Source: Kwoniella bestiolae CBS 10118
Lineage: Eukaryota; Basidiomycota; Tremellomycetes; Tremellales; Cryptococcaceae
Direction: 5' to 3'
Length of the DNA: 64,000 bases
NCBI RefSeq assembly: GCF_000512585.2
Contig: NC_089242.1
Span: 124,001 to 188,000 of the forward strand
Positions 44,473-56,967 of this stretch are shown piece after piece. Positions within the stretch are counted from its first letter, which is position 1. Each line of letters begins with the position of its first letter. The position numbers and the translations under genes are program-made. The notes below the pieces were generated by a model. The model saw only the letters and a program-made list of their open reading frames with translations. It was not told the DNA's origin and ran no database searches.

Positions 44473-46129
44473 TCACTTCGTTATCCCACCTTCATACTTC
44501 AACGGTATCCTATACTTGATAGCAGCTTTAATCTCTGGTACTTCCTCTTCCTCCTCCTCGTCAAGTGAGAAAGTATCGCTAAGTGGTGAAGATACTTCCA
44601 AATTCAGATTCCCACATGATTGATAGTATGCCCGATCATTGGGTACTCTATCATCAGGTAAGGGAAAATGATTCGGTTGAGTGCTATTGTGTAACCTTGA
44701 TAGCGAAGTTTGGGTAGGTAAATTGGATAGGGAAGTTTGAGTGGGCAAGTTGGATAATCCCTCGAATCCTGGTGGGAGAGGGTATTCCTCTGCATCTATA
44801 TCTATGTCCAGGTCTAGCGTTTCCTCCTCCACTCGTAATGTTGTGCGTCCAACTTGAGAGGCAAGAGCCGAAGAGGAGGACGAGGTGGAACCGTACTCCC
44901 ACAATGCCTCCAGGGCAGAGGAAGATTCGAAGATTGGTTGATCTTGGATGGGGGATGTTTCATCTTGGAAGTTCATCTTATCTAGACTTGAGCGGAGATG
45001 GTAATTTACTTGATCATTAGTCGTATGATATTTTGAAAATCTCGAATTCTCTACATCGGGCCCAGTATGATCTTTCAGACGAGGTATGTTATACCTACTA
45101 GGCTCCCCGTTAGGACAAGGCAACGGCAGATTGATCAATTCCTCGAACGTCGATCTTCTCCTCCCTTCACGTCTAGGTGAGATATTACAATCACGACTAA
45201 CATCAGACATACCCAGCGGACTATCATTGGGCGTATTGAACGGTACCTTTGATCGAAGTGGTTTGAGCGTAGTGCGTCGACCTGATGAGTCGGAGTCGCC
45301 TATCCATGAGGGGTATTCGTATTCTGGTGTGGAGGGGGAATAGTTCGCTGGGATCGGGGTGAGGTGTTTAGACGAGTGGTTGAATTGGGGGTTGTGGATC
45401 TGAGGTGAGGGGTGGTTTGGGATGGAGGGGAGGTAAGGAGTGGTGAGCGGTGTGTGGGGTGGGGTTGGGGTGAGGTTTGACTATGTGAGATGAAGGGGTT
45501 AGCTTTACCATTACAGAACTGGGCTGGGAGTATCAGAGCTACGATAAGATGATATAATTATAAGGAAGGATATATGGGCATATGACGGTTCAGAAAGTCG
45601 TAGTGTAGTAGGTAGTAGATATAGCGCAATTGTCAAAAACTCCACCGCTCACCTTGGAAGGTCCAGCCATACTACATTCATAAGACCCTCTCCCCTCGTC
45701 AAACGCAGGATGCCTAATAGACATCTTCAACTCGTCCTTCTCCTTCTTGGTGGTACTGGAAGTCTTCCTCTCCACCATCCTGAGTAATTGCATACTCCGT
45801 CTCTTGAGCTTACCCCCACCACTGATCTTTCTCTGCGGATCGATATTCTCCTCATTGTCATTCAACCTTGTCATTCGGCTCCTATACATCTCGTTCGAAG
45901 TGGTCCTATACCGGTCGTTCGATATTCTATCTAAAGTACTTTGAGGGTAGTTCTTTGACGAGTCCGGTTGATCAGGCGCATTAACGTTGATATGACTCCC
46001 ATTGCCTCTGTGATCGAGCTCTACCCAATTATTCGACGTGTAACCTGTCTCACTTGGTCTGAGCTGTTCGGAGGGCTTGCGCCGGGATCTAGGTCGGAGG
46101 GAGGCGAAGAAGTCTGTTGGAGGGGCCAT
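44473..46129 (-). CDS. Ser-rich disordered protein, unrecognised
   Basis: Two exons: 45653-46129 (MAPPTDFFASLRPRSRRKP) and 44473-45480 (opens SNLTPTPPHTP), joined as K-SNLTP in phase 0. About 495 aa. Low in hydrophobic residues, with a basic patch (GGGKLKRRSMQLLRMVERK), an NENIDP-like EENIDPQ motif and an acidic run (SLDEEEEEEVPE). There is a tandem 10-residue repeat, SNLPTQTSL(S), near the C-terminus. An in-frame ATG 30 bases upstream (46159) is possible. No domain was recognised. It shares its promoter region with centrin, which contains MCB-type boxes, so a cell-cycle role is conceivable but unproven. Confidence 0.75.
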
Positions 46130-46436
46130 GGTGGGTGGATGCGATGGTTGTTGGATCAAATGAGGTGGCAGATAGGAAGATGTACTATTTCTTGAGCTGG
46201 ACTAGCTATGAGTCTGCAGTATGAGTGAGTTTATGTCAGGTCCGAGGGTGGGTGTTACAGGTTGTCACTCGAAAAAGAACCGAAACAAGCAAAAGTAGAA
46301 AAAGTCAAAGTCATGCGCGGTCAATTGGTAGGTTTAAGCGGGAGATCTAATCCCATGTGTATTTACGTAACCAAGTTCAATTAGGTTCGCTGGATCTGAA
46401 TCTGAAACGCAGGGGTCAGTTGGCCATGTGGTAGAC

Positions 46437-46478
46437 ACGCGTCTGACGCGTTGAACGCAGTTTGTTGATTCTACGCGT
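46437..46478. promoter_or_regulatory. Three MCB (ACGCGT) boxes in a divergent promoter
   Basis: ACGCGT occurs at 46437-46442, 46446-46451 and 46473-46478, that is three times in 42 bases, 143-184 bases upstream of the centrin ATG and about 310-350 bases upstream of the Ser-rich gene ATG. ACGCGT is the binding core of the fungal MBF G1/S factor. Use by MBF is inferred. Confidence 0.6.
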
Positions 46479-46620
46479 GAAGGTGAGAAGGATGGGGGAA
46501 CATGGATATGAACATTGCGAGTGGACATGAATCGACGTGATTGAAGTATATGATTCATCTCGTCATTGTCCCCACCTCAACCTCTACAGGATCAATCCCC
46601 ACATACATAGTCAACACCAG

Positions 46621-47549
46621 ATGTCACACTACACCAAACCCAAACCGCGCCGCAACCCCCTCCCCGGCACAAGTTCCGCCCCATCCCCAGCTCAGAATAA
46701 TCCCAACCAGATACATCCCTCCTCCTCGTCGTCAACAGCCAACCACCATCGCGGAGGATTAACAGAAGACCAGAGAGGAGAGATCAAAGAGGCCTTCGAA
46801 CTTTTCGACGTAGATAAAGACGGGGCGATAGATTATCATGAACTGAAGGTATCGATGCGGGCGTTGGGGTTCGATATGAAGAAATCGGAGGTTATGAAGT
46901 TGCTTAAGGATTTTGGAGGGGAGGATGGGTTGATGGATTTTGGGGCTTTTGAGAGGATCAGTGGGTTTCGTGTTCGTCTTCGAATGAAGCAAGAGATATC
47001 ATCATACCGATTTCGTCTACCTTCAGAACATACACTCCACTCTCTCTCAACCTGAGTCCGATATCCCATCTCCTCACTTCCAAATGACAGAAAGCTAACA
47101 TACTCACACCACAGTGACAGACAAAATCCTCTCGCGTAATCCCGAAACAGAACTTCGACGTGCATTCGAGCTATTCGACGATGATCGCACGGGCCGAATC
47201 AGCCTGAAAAACTTGAAGAGGGTAGCTAGGGAATTGGGTGAGAATCTGGGTGAGGAGGAACTGTATGTTTTGTTCATTCTATCTATCCAATGGGCAATCC
47301 CAATGTACTGCTGATTAGCTGATATCTCTTGACTCTTGTCTTTGTCCATGGTCTGTTCATCCTCTTTCTCTCCGCAATATATACCGTATGCCAACAAACC
47401 CTCTCTTCAACCTCCTACAACTCATCATCGATCTGGTCAATATCTATACCTATACCACCAGACAAGCGATGATAGATGAGTTTGACCTGGATCAGGACGG
47501 GGAGATCAACCTTGATGAGTTCCTGGCTATAATGTTGGACGGGGAGTAG
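46621..47549 (+). CDS. CDC31: Centrin (Cdc31/caltractin)
   Basis: EF-hand calcium-binding protein of the spindle pole body/centrosome and nuclear pore-linked complexes. Exons 46621-46960, 47115-47262 and 47462-47549 join in frame. A basic, Pro/Ser-rich N-terminus precedes the core. EF1 has DVDKDGAIDYHE; EF2 is degenerate (KDFGGEDGLMDFGAF); EF3 has DDDRTGRISLKNL; EF4 has DLDQDGEINLDEF. The AFELFDVDKDG and MRALGFDMKKSEV blocks separate centrin from calmodulin. The ending MLDGE lacks the usual aromatic C-terminus. Introns are unusually long here (154 and 199 bases). The promoter carries three ACGCGT boxes, suggesting G1/S expression. Confidence 0.9.
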
Positions 47550-48001
47550 TGGGTTGAATACGAGTTTGGTTCTAGCAGCGCGTTTGGGCATGGGAGTGAT
47601 TAGGATATCTGAGTGGTCAGGCAGGTGGAGGAGAATGGTATTGCCGCTCGACAGCGGGGAGCGTAGTAGACAGATCACCTCGATTCAGCTGGAGCGATAG
47701 GAGTATAACGATTCGACACGATTCTGTATGTATTCTTCCCTAATTTTGGATTTAACTATACCGTCGGTGGATATCAGTCATACGGCGAATACCAAATCCT
47801 CTAACACTGACAGCTCCTGAGGGTGCTTCGAGCTTGAAAGACTATTGCATAGACATAATGATACTTATACAAATTACTTTACTTGTTTCTTCTTTCCTCA
47901 ACTCAATCAGACTGATCACCTATCTCAACATGTACTACGTACTAAATTACTAGACTAAGGATAACCTAACCACCACTCCCACCTCTTCTACCTAGGTCTG
48001 A
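47550..48001. other. Convergent intergenic region, centrin / malate synthase
   Basis: 3' flanks only; no gene recognised. Confidence 0.45.
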
Positions 48002-50721
48002 TTACAAATTACTCTTCTTACTTCCCCCTCCACCAACAGTTCCCACCCCCTCCAAATGAACCAACAAATCCGAAGTCAAGAAATCACTAGGCCACTCAGC
48101 CTTGACTTGCCCGCTCATGTACTCTGAGGCGATTTTGACGTGCGAAGGGTCGATCCCAGGTAACTTGGATACCTTTGATGATTCCTCTGAGAAGATGGTT
48201 TGGAGGTAACTTGGAGTGATGGTTTTGCCGGAGTCGGTCTTGGAGGAGTATTTCACCCATTGCCAGAGTTGGACTCGGGCTATCTCGGCGGTGGCGGCGT
48301 CTTCCTGTTGGGGGGTATGATAGGTTAGCATCTGTCTCGAACAGAGGAGACACGGCGGGTGAAAGATGACTTACCATCAGGTAATTGATTGGAACACATC
48401 CGTTTCCTGAGATCCAAGCTGCGCAGTAGGAGAGGGCACTGGAACCATCACCATAGCTGTCAGCACTCGTGCCCCACTATAGTCCTGATGAGGAGGGGGC
48501 ACTCACGCAGATACATTATCCCTCACACCTTTCTCAGTAATCTTACCAGGAACAGACGGATCAGCAATTTGCTTATCCGTAACGGTAACATCTTCTCTTC
48601 TGATATGGTACTACATATCCCACAAGAATTAGCTATTTAAACCAAAAGACCTGAATTCCCGGCGATGATGCCCGCTCACCTGATTAGGCCCCTTCATATT
48701 TTCATTGAAGATATCCATAGCGATCTTGACCAAAGCAGGATGAGCCACCCAAGTACCATCATGACCAGCAGTGACTTCCCTCAACTTGTCCGCACGGACT
48801 TTTGCCATAGCTCGTTCGTTCGCATCGGCATCGTTCTTGATGGGGATCTGAGCTGACATTCCTCCCATTGCTGCTACCTTCCGTCTGTGGGAATGAACAT
48901 GACTGATATCAGCATATTGCGCTTTCTCAATTGCTCTAAAAGTAGTATAGCTGTACAGGAATATAGACACTACGACTTACTTGTGACAGGTTTGAATCAA
49001 TAACCTGACATAGGCATCCATGAATGGTACAGTCATAGATACCTCCGATCGATCAGGAAAGACACATTCCTTGTGAGCTCTTTGTTTCTTAATGCTACGG
49101 GTAAAAAGTATATGTAGTTCAGCTCAATCCCTTTAGCTCCTCCATCTCTCACGGCCCATCTTTGTGTACGAACACGTCTCACAGAATCGGACGACCTCAT
49201 CTAATCTCGACAATGTCAGAGCTCGCACTCACAAACTAAAGATATAATCCCATCTCCCACAATTCAATCCCGAACTATGTTCCCTCAACTCATACAGTAT
49301 CTCCTCCATCTGGAAAGCAGCGGGTAAAGTCTCGATAAGCACAGTACCTCGAATACATCCCTGCTTCAATCCCAAGTGAGAGGTAGACAAGGCGAAAACA
49401 TCGTTCCATAATCTAGCTTCGAGGTGATGTTCCATCTTGGGCAAGTAGAAGTATGGTCCCGAGCCTCGTTTGAGAAGTTCAGCGGCGTTGTTGAAGAAGT
49501 AGAGACCGAAGTCGAAGAGGGAGCCGGAGATGGGTTTACCGTCGATTAGGAGACGGGGTTCAGGGAGATGCCATCCTCGAGGTCTGCATGACTTTTCTTC
49601 GTTAGTGGGAAACCCTTGTACACCAGGGCGTAAAGTATGACGTGTCCTCGAGGTGATCAAGTGAAATGATAAATGGGAACAGGAGATGATATGATTGACG
49701 AAAGAGAGGTAAAGACAGGGCCACTCACCTAACTAGCAGTACGGCGGGATTTTCGGAGAGTTTGTATTGTTTCCCACCAATCTCACAGTCGATTTGACGC
49801 CTATAGACACAGTAGTCAGCAGTCGACAAGAAGTTGAGAAGGATTGACCGACTGCCATGCACTTACCTGATAGCATCGTACAAGTTGACTTGGCCCAAAA
49901 CCATGTTTGACCAGGTAGGAGAGTTTGAGTCTGATGTGCCAGAAGAAACGGGGCATTAGCCATGCCGAACCTCATACAATGAGTAGGATATGCGAATCTC
50001 AAACAGGCAGTATGAAATATAGCCCAGAGAGTCTAGACATGGAACGAGAAGAGGTTCGATCGACTCACCTTCGAAATCAGCCATGAAAGTCTTGGAGCCA
50101 GAGTTCAAAGCGTTGATTACCATCTTTCTATCGGTGGGACCGGTGATCTCGACTCTAAATGAAGAATGGACATTTAGCATCTGGCTATTGTATTGATGTA
50201 TACATGTTGATGGTTAAGAGGAAGGATAATTCTGAGTGATAACTAACCTTCGATCTTCCAACCCTGGAGCAGGGGGAGCACATGACCATGAAGGTGAATC
50301 TCTTATATGTTGAGTCTCGGGCAGGAAGGTGAGGGGTTTGCCCTGAGTCGAAGAAGATATATCAGCTGCCTGGACATTAGGCGAGACAGTGAGTATAACA
50401 TGCTGGACCATTTCGAAGTGTATTGCTACAAAGAGATTGTCTCTACAATCCAGCACAACGATACACCCATTCTGCGATATCCCAAGAATAAATATGCGAT
50501 CCCCATCCTTCTCGTTTTGGTATTTCCTAGAGCAGAAGACAACAACTCACCTTGTCCAACTCCGCCTGGACCTTCTTCCTATTCTCCAACAACTCCAACC
50601 GTCTCCCATCGAACGTTCTATGAAGGATCGCCAAGAACTCCACAGCCTCTTTCGATAAGATGTGCTGAGCCTCGGAGGGGATGGGAGCGGTGAGGTGGAT
50701 CTCTTTTGGGAATGATGTCAT
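48002..50721 (-). CDS. MLS1: Malate synthase (glyoxylate cycle, peroxisomal)
   Basis: Condenses glyoxylate with acetyl-CoA to malate, allowing growth on C2 compounds. Starts at 50721 with [19 protein letters not shown]. Blocks in order: [20 protein letters not shown] and FMADFEGE (about 50.1 kb), the [20 protein letters not shown] block, [40 protein letters not shown] with the catalytic Arg region, [50 protein letters not shown], then LYRREDV-like and [11 protein letters not shown]. The C-terminus SKKSNL ends with the PTS1 variant SNL. About nine short introns; overall length about 540 aa is normal. It is functionally linked with carnitine acetyltransferase at 33.9 kb, since both handle acetyl-CoA from fatty acids or acetate. 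Confidence 0.95.
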
Positions 50722-51622
50722 GTTGAATGTATGGGATGTTGCGATGTTGATGAATGTGTCTTTTGATATGCTGATGAAGATGTTACAGTAGTTAGCTACT
50801 GGGAGTGGAAATTGGATGATTACGATAAGCTGTTGATGAGACCCGTTGAGAGTCTTCTTACTTCTTATATACCTTTCTTCTGGTGAGGTAGAGAAGACAC
50901 TTACGGAGATCCGATAGACCCGTCTGATGACTCGATGCCAGAGAAGGATGTTGGAAAATATCAGTTGAAAGAGTCAATGATTGTTGGAAATTGTTATCTC
51001 CTTGTAGCCTATGCGGTGTGAATGAGAATGGGGCTAAGATATACCCGGTGAGATAGGAGCTATACTCGGTTAAATCACATAACGTTATAGCCGACCAATC
51101 ACATGCAGAGGACGGATTTAGTCGGATACGAGTACGATGCCGCTTGGACCGCATGTTGGAGGTATATTGAGAAAGTTGAATGATCATCCTCAGTCCAGTC
51201 CTGTCTTATGTTCATACCTCATGCCACCCGAACTGATGAGTGATGAGGGAAAGAATATCAGTATGAAGTATGAGAATGTATCTACATCTTTCATGCATAT
51301 CCTGCTCCCTGCGCTCAGATGTGGTCGACCATAGGAATGTTCAGTTCAGCACATAAGGTAGTTCAATCATGTATGTAATGCTATATAACGATAATGTCCA
51401 ATATACTCATACCGTACTATGCACTGTCCAAACCAGACCAAAGAAAATACGATCAAATGTCCATATACAGGGTATCATGATCCATCTCTGTCAATGTCCG
51501 TTTACCTCTCCATCCTCCCTGCTGGACTGACCCCTTCTCCTTGCCTCTCAACCTGATTGTCCAGCATGCCCCTCCATCGCACGATCGCAATAACTCCAGT
51601 ACTAATCCCACTTGTTCTGAAT
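50722..51622. other. Intergenic region upstream of malate synthase
   Basis: Promoter of malate synthase and 3' flank of the next gene. No coding signal. Confidence 0.45.
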
Positions 51623-54118
51623 CTACCCCCTCAGAGGTACAGGACTCTTGCTAGGACTAGGCGTCAACAATCCCCCATTGCCCAACCCCGCACCTTTCCC
51701 ACTGACTCCCACTCCAACGGTCGAACTCAGGCTGGAGCTGACGCTCGTACCTCTATCTCTCTGTTGTCTCCTACTGACCCTTCTCATCTCCTCTACTTGT
51801 TCAGGCGTATGTGCGAGGGACGCAAAGATGGGTTGGAAGTCCGACTTTGAATGTTCTTCTTCATCTTCTTCTCCATTCTCTTCTTCGGTACCACCTTCAA
51901 GCTCCCTATTGATCTTGGAATCTCCAGTAACAGTGTCCCCTTGAACACTCCCAGTACTCGAGATCACACCATCATGATAATACACGTTGCCCCGTTCAGA
52001 ATCCAACATCACTTTAATCACCGTACTCCCATTCCCATTTCTAGACCCAGAACCAAGCTCAGAAGGCATGCTTCCACTTCCACTCTCACTCCCATTGATC
52101 ACAGACCCCTCATCTTGATTACTATTACTCGAATTACTATTCGAATTTTGCTTATCCGACTCCTCCTCTATCACCTCCCCATTGCCACTATCCACCGTAG
52201 AAGACAATTGCTGGACCTTCCTCTTCAATACGCTCGACTCGATACTCTGCCTTCTCCTCTCCCTATCCCGCTCACCCTCACCGTTCCCATTCGGATGACC
52301 CAGCCCAATAGGCATAGTGGACGATCCAATATCCATGGGATATCCCTGCTCCTCGGCATAACTGCTCTGTCGTCTATACGGACTAGGCGAGTGATACGAG
52401 TGGGAATGTGGATGTAACATTGGGGATGGATACATCCCCGGAGAAGGGTATGGGAAGAAACCACCCATTATGGGCGTGTTCCTTCCTGGACTGGGGGCGT
52501 AGGGCGAATTCGGTATAGGAGGAAGGGGCGATTGGGGGATATGCATTGGTATAGGCGAGGGGAGGGGTGGAAGCATTATACCTGAGTCTCGAAGGGCGGT
52601 CTCGCAGGTTGATAAGCGGGTTAGCGCGGTGGTGTACAGTTGTTGCATTTGAGCGAGACGGTTTTGGAGCTGAGCGTAGTGGCGCAAAACAAATTAGCAA
52701 GATTCCCAGCCATCAGTGTAGCGTGATGATCGTAGGATCATCTGCTCCGCCCAAAACCCAACACTCACCTCAGCTTCCCTTCTTCGCTCCTGTCCACCAG
52801 TCATCCCTTGTACAGACCCCTGACTCTCGCTCCTCGCATAACTAACCCTCCTAGACCTCTCGAGCTCTCCTCTAATCTTCTCCTCGCCCATCCTGGCCCT
52901 CACAGCCTCTTCCTTAGCTTTCGACTCCTCCGCTTTCGCCATTCCAATTTCCGCTCTGAGCTGGTCGATCGTCTCGTCCCGACTCTCCACTATCTCCCGC
53001 AATTGCGTGATATCAAGGTTGGGCAGAAGGGTAATAGATGATGTGCGGGTATGTCGATGTTTCACTCGTCTGCCCCCAGTCGTCATACTTGTCGTGGTAG
53101 TAACCAGGGAATTCCCATTAATGTGATTTTCGATGATCTCAGGCTGGTTCCTATCTGAAGAAGAAGTTTCTTCCATTGCAGCTGATGAGGGTGCAGCGAC
53201 ACCCAGACCATTGGAAGTCTTGTTCTTCCTTTTCTTCCTCTTGTTGGATGGAGTTTGGGCGGGTGGGAGATACCCTTCATCGGGGTATATCGAGAATCCT
53301 TCGAACTTCTTTTGGATGGGTGGTGCCACCTGCTCTCCTTCCTCGGGTTGATCGTTGGTACTACCATTATCGTCCGATACCTCTTCAAATCCCAGTCCGT
53401 TAACCCCGTTGAGTCTGGACGGTCCAGCAATAGGTGAAGAGGGTAAAGGAATCTCCCAGGGGTTTGAGGCGTTCACGTTGGTACATGCTTTAGGTACCAT
53501 GATAGGGGGTGGTGGGCGATGTCTAGTGGGAGTAGCTAAAGCGGATTTGGTGGCTTGTTGTAGCTTGTTTGACGAGTTTATAGTAGGAGTGGTATTGGCG
53601 TTGGAAAGTGATCTTTTGGACTTAGTCGGTGTAGGAGAAGTGAGGATTTTAGAAGTGGTTGAAGATGGTGGAGCAGGAGAAGACTCGATGGAACTCCCAC
53701 CAGTATCGGTCGGTGGTTTTAGGTGTGAATTCACTCTTTTCCTATTACTGTTATTGTCCTTCTTGTTCTTCTCCCTGCCTCTTTCCTTCACCGACCCGTT
53801 ATTACCACCTTTCAAAGTCGATTCCTCTTTCTCATCCGTGGACTTTTCCTTCTCATCTTTCTCAGCCATCTTCATCAATTCCAATTCCCTTTTCCTCGAT
53901 AATGCTTCTCTCCGTCTTCGGTGCCACTGATCGATCGGTGGTCTGACAAAGAAGTAGATCGCTCCGAGGATGAGGACTACCGTACAGACCAGTAATTGAC
54001 CGCGCCATGATGCGAGGAACGTGATGGTTTGATGGGATAGGAAGGGAGATGGTGGAGGTGTGTAACGAGGGATGGGTGGTCGGTTCATATTGCCTGGTGC
54101 TCGACGGGGTTGAGACAT
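51623..54118 (-). CDS. Single-pass membrane protein with disordered linker and coiled coil
   Basis: Not recognised. The start at 54118 gives MSQPRRAPGNMNRPPIPRY. A membrane helix, LLVCTVVLILGAIYFFV, sits near residues 43-60, then a highly charged segment (RRRREALSRKRELELMKMAEK). A long Ser/Pro/Thr-rich region follows, then a coiled coil (DITQLREIVESRDETIDQLR, with EEAVRARMGEEKIRGELE). One short intron at about 52.69-52.77 kb joins RREAE to LQNRLAQMQQLY. The second exon continues the helix, then becomes Pro/Met-, Asn/Ser- and Glu-rich and ends KSPVPLRG at 51623. About 830 aa. An upstream ATG at 54367 is rejected because a TATATATATATA run lies just below it (about 54343). Topology suggests an anchored scaffold or tether; that is inference. 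Confidence 0.78.
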
Positions 54119-55908
54119 TGCGTGGTGGTTGGAAGAAGGCGATGGAAGAAGAATGAGGGGGAAAGGTGAAACGAGTGTGGTGGTGATGCTTTGAGGTTGA
54201 TCTACTTTGATGTGAGCATGAGTTGATGTTGGTGTTGATATAGCGAGATGTTCCGATGATAGAAGATGGTCTATGATGGGAAGAGGAGAGAAGAAAGAGG
54301 AGAGATGAATCAGCGTATGATCACGAGGATGTAACAATGTATATATATATATAGCAATGTCACCCAAAGGAAGGGTTCACTCTAAGCGAGACAGCCAACA
54401 CTACAGTATGACAACGATGAAAGAAAGATCGACGATGGGAGGAAAGTAAGAAAGAGATCCGAAGACCGATGAGCCGAATAAAACAGAGACACACAGCTTA
54501 TACGAATCAAGAGAGAAGGAAGGTATGGGTGTGATGATCTGATATGTATAGTAGGGTGGATGATGTCGTAAACGTAACATGCGTCACACAGCAAAGAGAG
54601 GTGAATGATCAAACGAGATTAAAGGAGGTCAAGTAGAGATGGGGGCAGTTGATAGTTAATATTTCAATGTGATTTACACATCATAAGGGGAAGAAGCAAT
54701 TTGAAAGGTATTGTACATGTATGGATATGCACACCATCAAGTACGTGTAGGAGGAAGCAGATCAGATCAGAAGTACTCACTTTGAACGATGGTGGATTGT
54801 CCGTTTTGTCCGCAACTATTCCAAGTCCAGATTCACCTCGATCACAGTATGTATGATCAACTCTATCTGAAAGATCTTCCACGGGTTTCTTCTCTGTCGA
54901 TGATGCCAATGATAGAAGGCATGTAGTTATTCAAATGAATGTGATGCAATACTATGCCCGTACCACTTTTCTTCCCTACGATGGATCTGACTGAATGGGG
55001 ATTAGAAAGTATGATTCATGCCAAGTGAGGGTGTTTTTACGATTTGCTTGGTAGCTTGCCTTTTGGTTCTGTCGATGCTTGAGGAGCTGTCCTGCTGTCG
55101 GTGATTGTAGATTCCAATGCAATGCTATTTGGGTATATATGTAGTTAATGCTGTGTATCGATGGTGGATTTGGAGTGACAACAGAAAGGTTAAATGGGAT
55201 AAACGTTGTCTTTTGTCCGGTCGGGGATTGCCGGATGAGGATGAAGTTGGGTGTGACGATGGATAGTATCGCTATAAGTTGTGTTGATTGTGCTGGATCT
55301 TTTGACCAGGAGAGAGAAGAACAAGGGGATGGATGGGAGATGGATGGGAGATTGGAATGCAGGGCGAGAATCAATTGATGTATTTGGTAGTGAGGTGACA
55401 GTGATGGTGACGATGACAGTCAATGCGCTACTACTGGTAACCTGAGTACAGTATAATGCATAATGCTTCTTTCGGCAATCACCGCCTACGAGTACAAGTA
55501 CTACCAAGTCCTCATTACACCGTTGTAGTTGTACGCTGAATCGGGTAACCGAAAGTGCCACATCCCATTACTCATTACTCATTGTTTCCCTTAAAACGTG
55601 GTCAAGTCTAAGAAGGGCCGAGCGCACGTGCGATAATCTTGTATTCAGATTTGTTGATTCCCACTGCGTCATGGTAACATAGAGTAGAGTAGTACTACTA
55701 TACAATCTTGTATCAAAATGTAGTAGAAGTATTTCTTCTCCTCATCACTCTACTTACCTTGAATGACATATATCCTCATAGCAGGTGCCAGATAATCATC
55801 AACAACAGATCGACTAAGGACATACATATCATATCATTCTTCCATCTCCAACGACTCGTCAAACTCTCCCCTTACCCATCTCTGCTCGTGTGATTAGTTT
55901 TCGTCAAA
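54119..55908. other. Intergenic region upstream of VTC1
   Basis: About 1.8 kb between divergent genes. TATA-like run at about 54343-54352 belongs to the coiled-coil gene. A short ORF (MASSTEKKPVEDLSDRVDH) read from 54909 on the minus strand ends in a GTGAGT-like donor, but no good acceptor follows, so it is not called. Confidence 0.4.
55623..55632. promoter_or_regulatory. CACGTG palindrome upstream of VTC1
   Basis: CGCACGTGCG at 55623-55632, 277 bases before the VTC1 ATG. CACGTG is the Pho4 core site, and VTC genes are phosphate-regulated in yeast. The link here is inferred. Confidence 0.45.
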
Positions 55909-56967
55909 ATGTCTACTCAGCCATTACTCCAACGGACCGCTAAGAAGGTATGTCACTGTTCAGCTCAAAGCAGCAGGAAAGAGTATGGGTTGTGTAGCTG
56001 ATTCAAGGATATTTGCCTGTACCTCAACTCTATCGCTTATCTTGGCTATCGATCGATTTGTCAATATCACACACAACTTGCAAACCGAATACACTGGTCA
56101 ACTAACGATATCACGTCCGGAATATCCTTCGATCCCCTCTCTGTATCAATCGTATCGATCATAGCGAATTGCCCTGCCTGTCCGAGTAGAACCCAAAGTA
56201 TTCTTCGCGAATGAGTGAGTGATATGTTTCCCCCATTCAGTCTCACACCCTCCCTCACATATATACTCCGAGTACCATTTCTCTCTCTCTGACCTTAGGG
56301 GAGATCGAGATTCGAATTGCTGACCAACTGATCGTGGTCACATCAGACGAACATTCCTATCATGGCTCCATTTCGCAGTGGTGTTGGGTGGATTGGCAGT
56401 CGGTCTCTTGAACTTTGGTGATAAGGTGGGTCAATCGCAATTTTCTGTACTATACATACAAAATCACATTTATGACATCTATGCGAGTGCTGTATGCTCA
56501 TCAACCATGCTGACAACTAATGCAACGATGTATAGGTCGGAAAGATCTCGGCTGCAATGTACACAGTAATCGGTAAGTCGATTCCCCTTCTCCCCCTCAG
56601 TCGTTCTCACATTTCACATAATTCTCCTACTTGCGACAATACTAACTCTGATCTTTCCGTTTCCGTGTAATAGCCATGGCAGTCATGCTCTACGCTTTGG
56701 TGATATATCAAATGCGAGCCCGATCAATTAGGCTTCGAACGGGTGCTCCGTACGATGATAGACTCGGTCCTGTGAGCTTATCTCATTTCTCATTCAAATT
56801 GAGAACGTATTAGCTGATCTCTCTTTTTGATTAGACCGTTCTATGTGTTTGTTTACTTGGTGAGTCATTGACATGATACGCTACGGTGGGGAAGGACTAT
56901 CGTACTGATGCGTGATGTGATAGCCGCTATCGTCACCAACTTCATCCTCAAGGCGGTATACGAGTAG
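55909..56967 (+). CDS. VTC1: Vacuolar transporter chaperone 1 (Vtc1)
   Basis: Small membrane subunit of the VTC polyphosphate polymerase complex (DUF202), located in vacuole and ER membranes. Seven exons read: MSTQPLLQRTAKK; RIALPVRVEPKVFFANE; RTFLSWLHFAVVLGGLAVGL; VGKISAAMYTVI; AMAVMLYALVIYQMRARSIR; TVLCVCLL; AAIVTNFILKAVYE, with the stop at 56965-56967. The PVRVEPKxFFANERTFLSWLHF block and three membrane helices are diagnostic. About 130 aa, the family's usual length. An E-box palindrome lies 277 bases upstream. Confidence 0.95.

Noticed and set aside
54664..54909. Short ORF MASSTEKKPVEDLSDRVDH with a donor-like end
   Set aside because: No acceptor AG is found at a usual distance and no homology is recognised; it may be chance.
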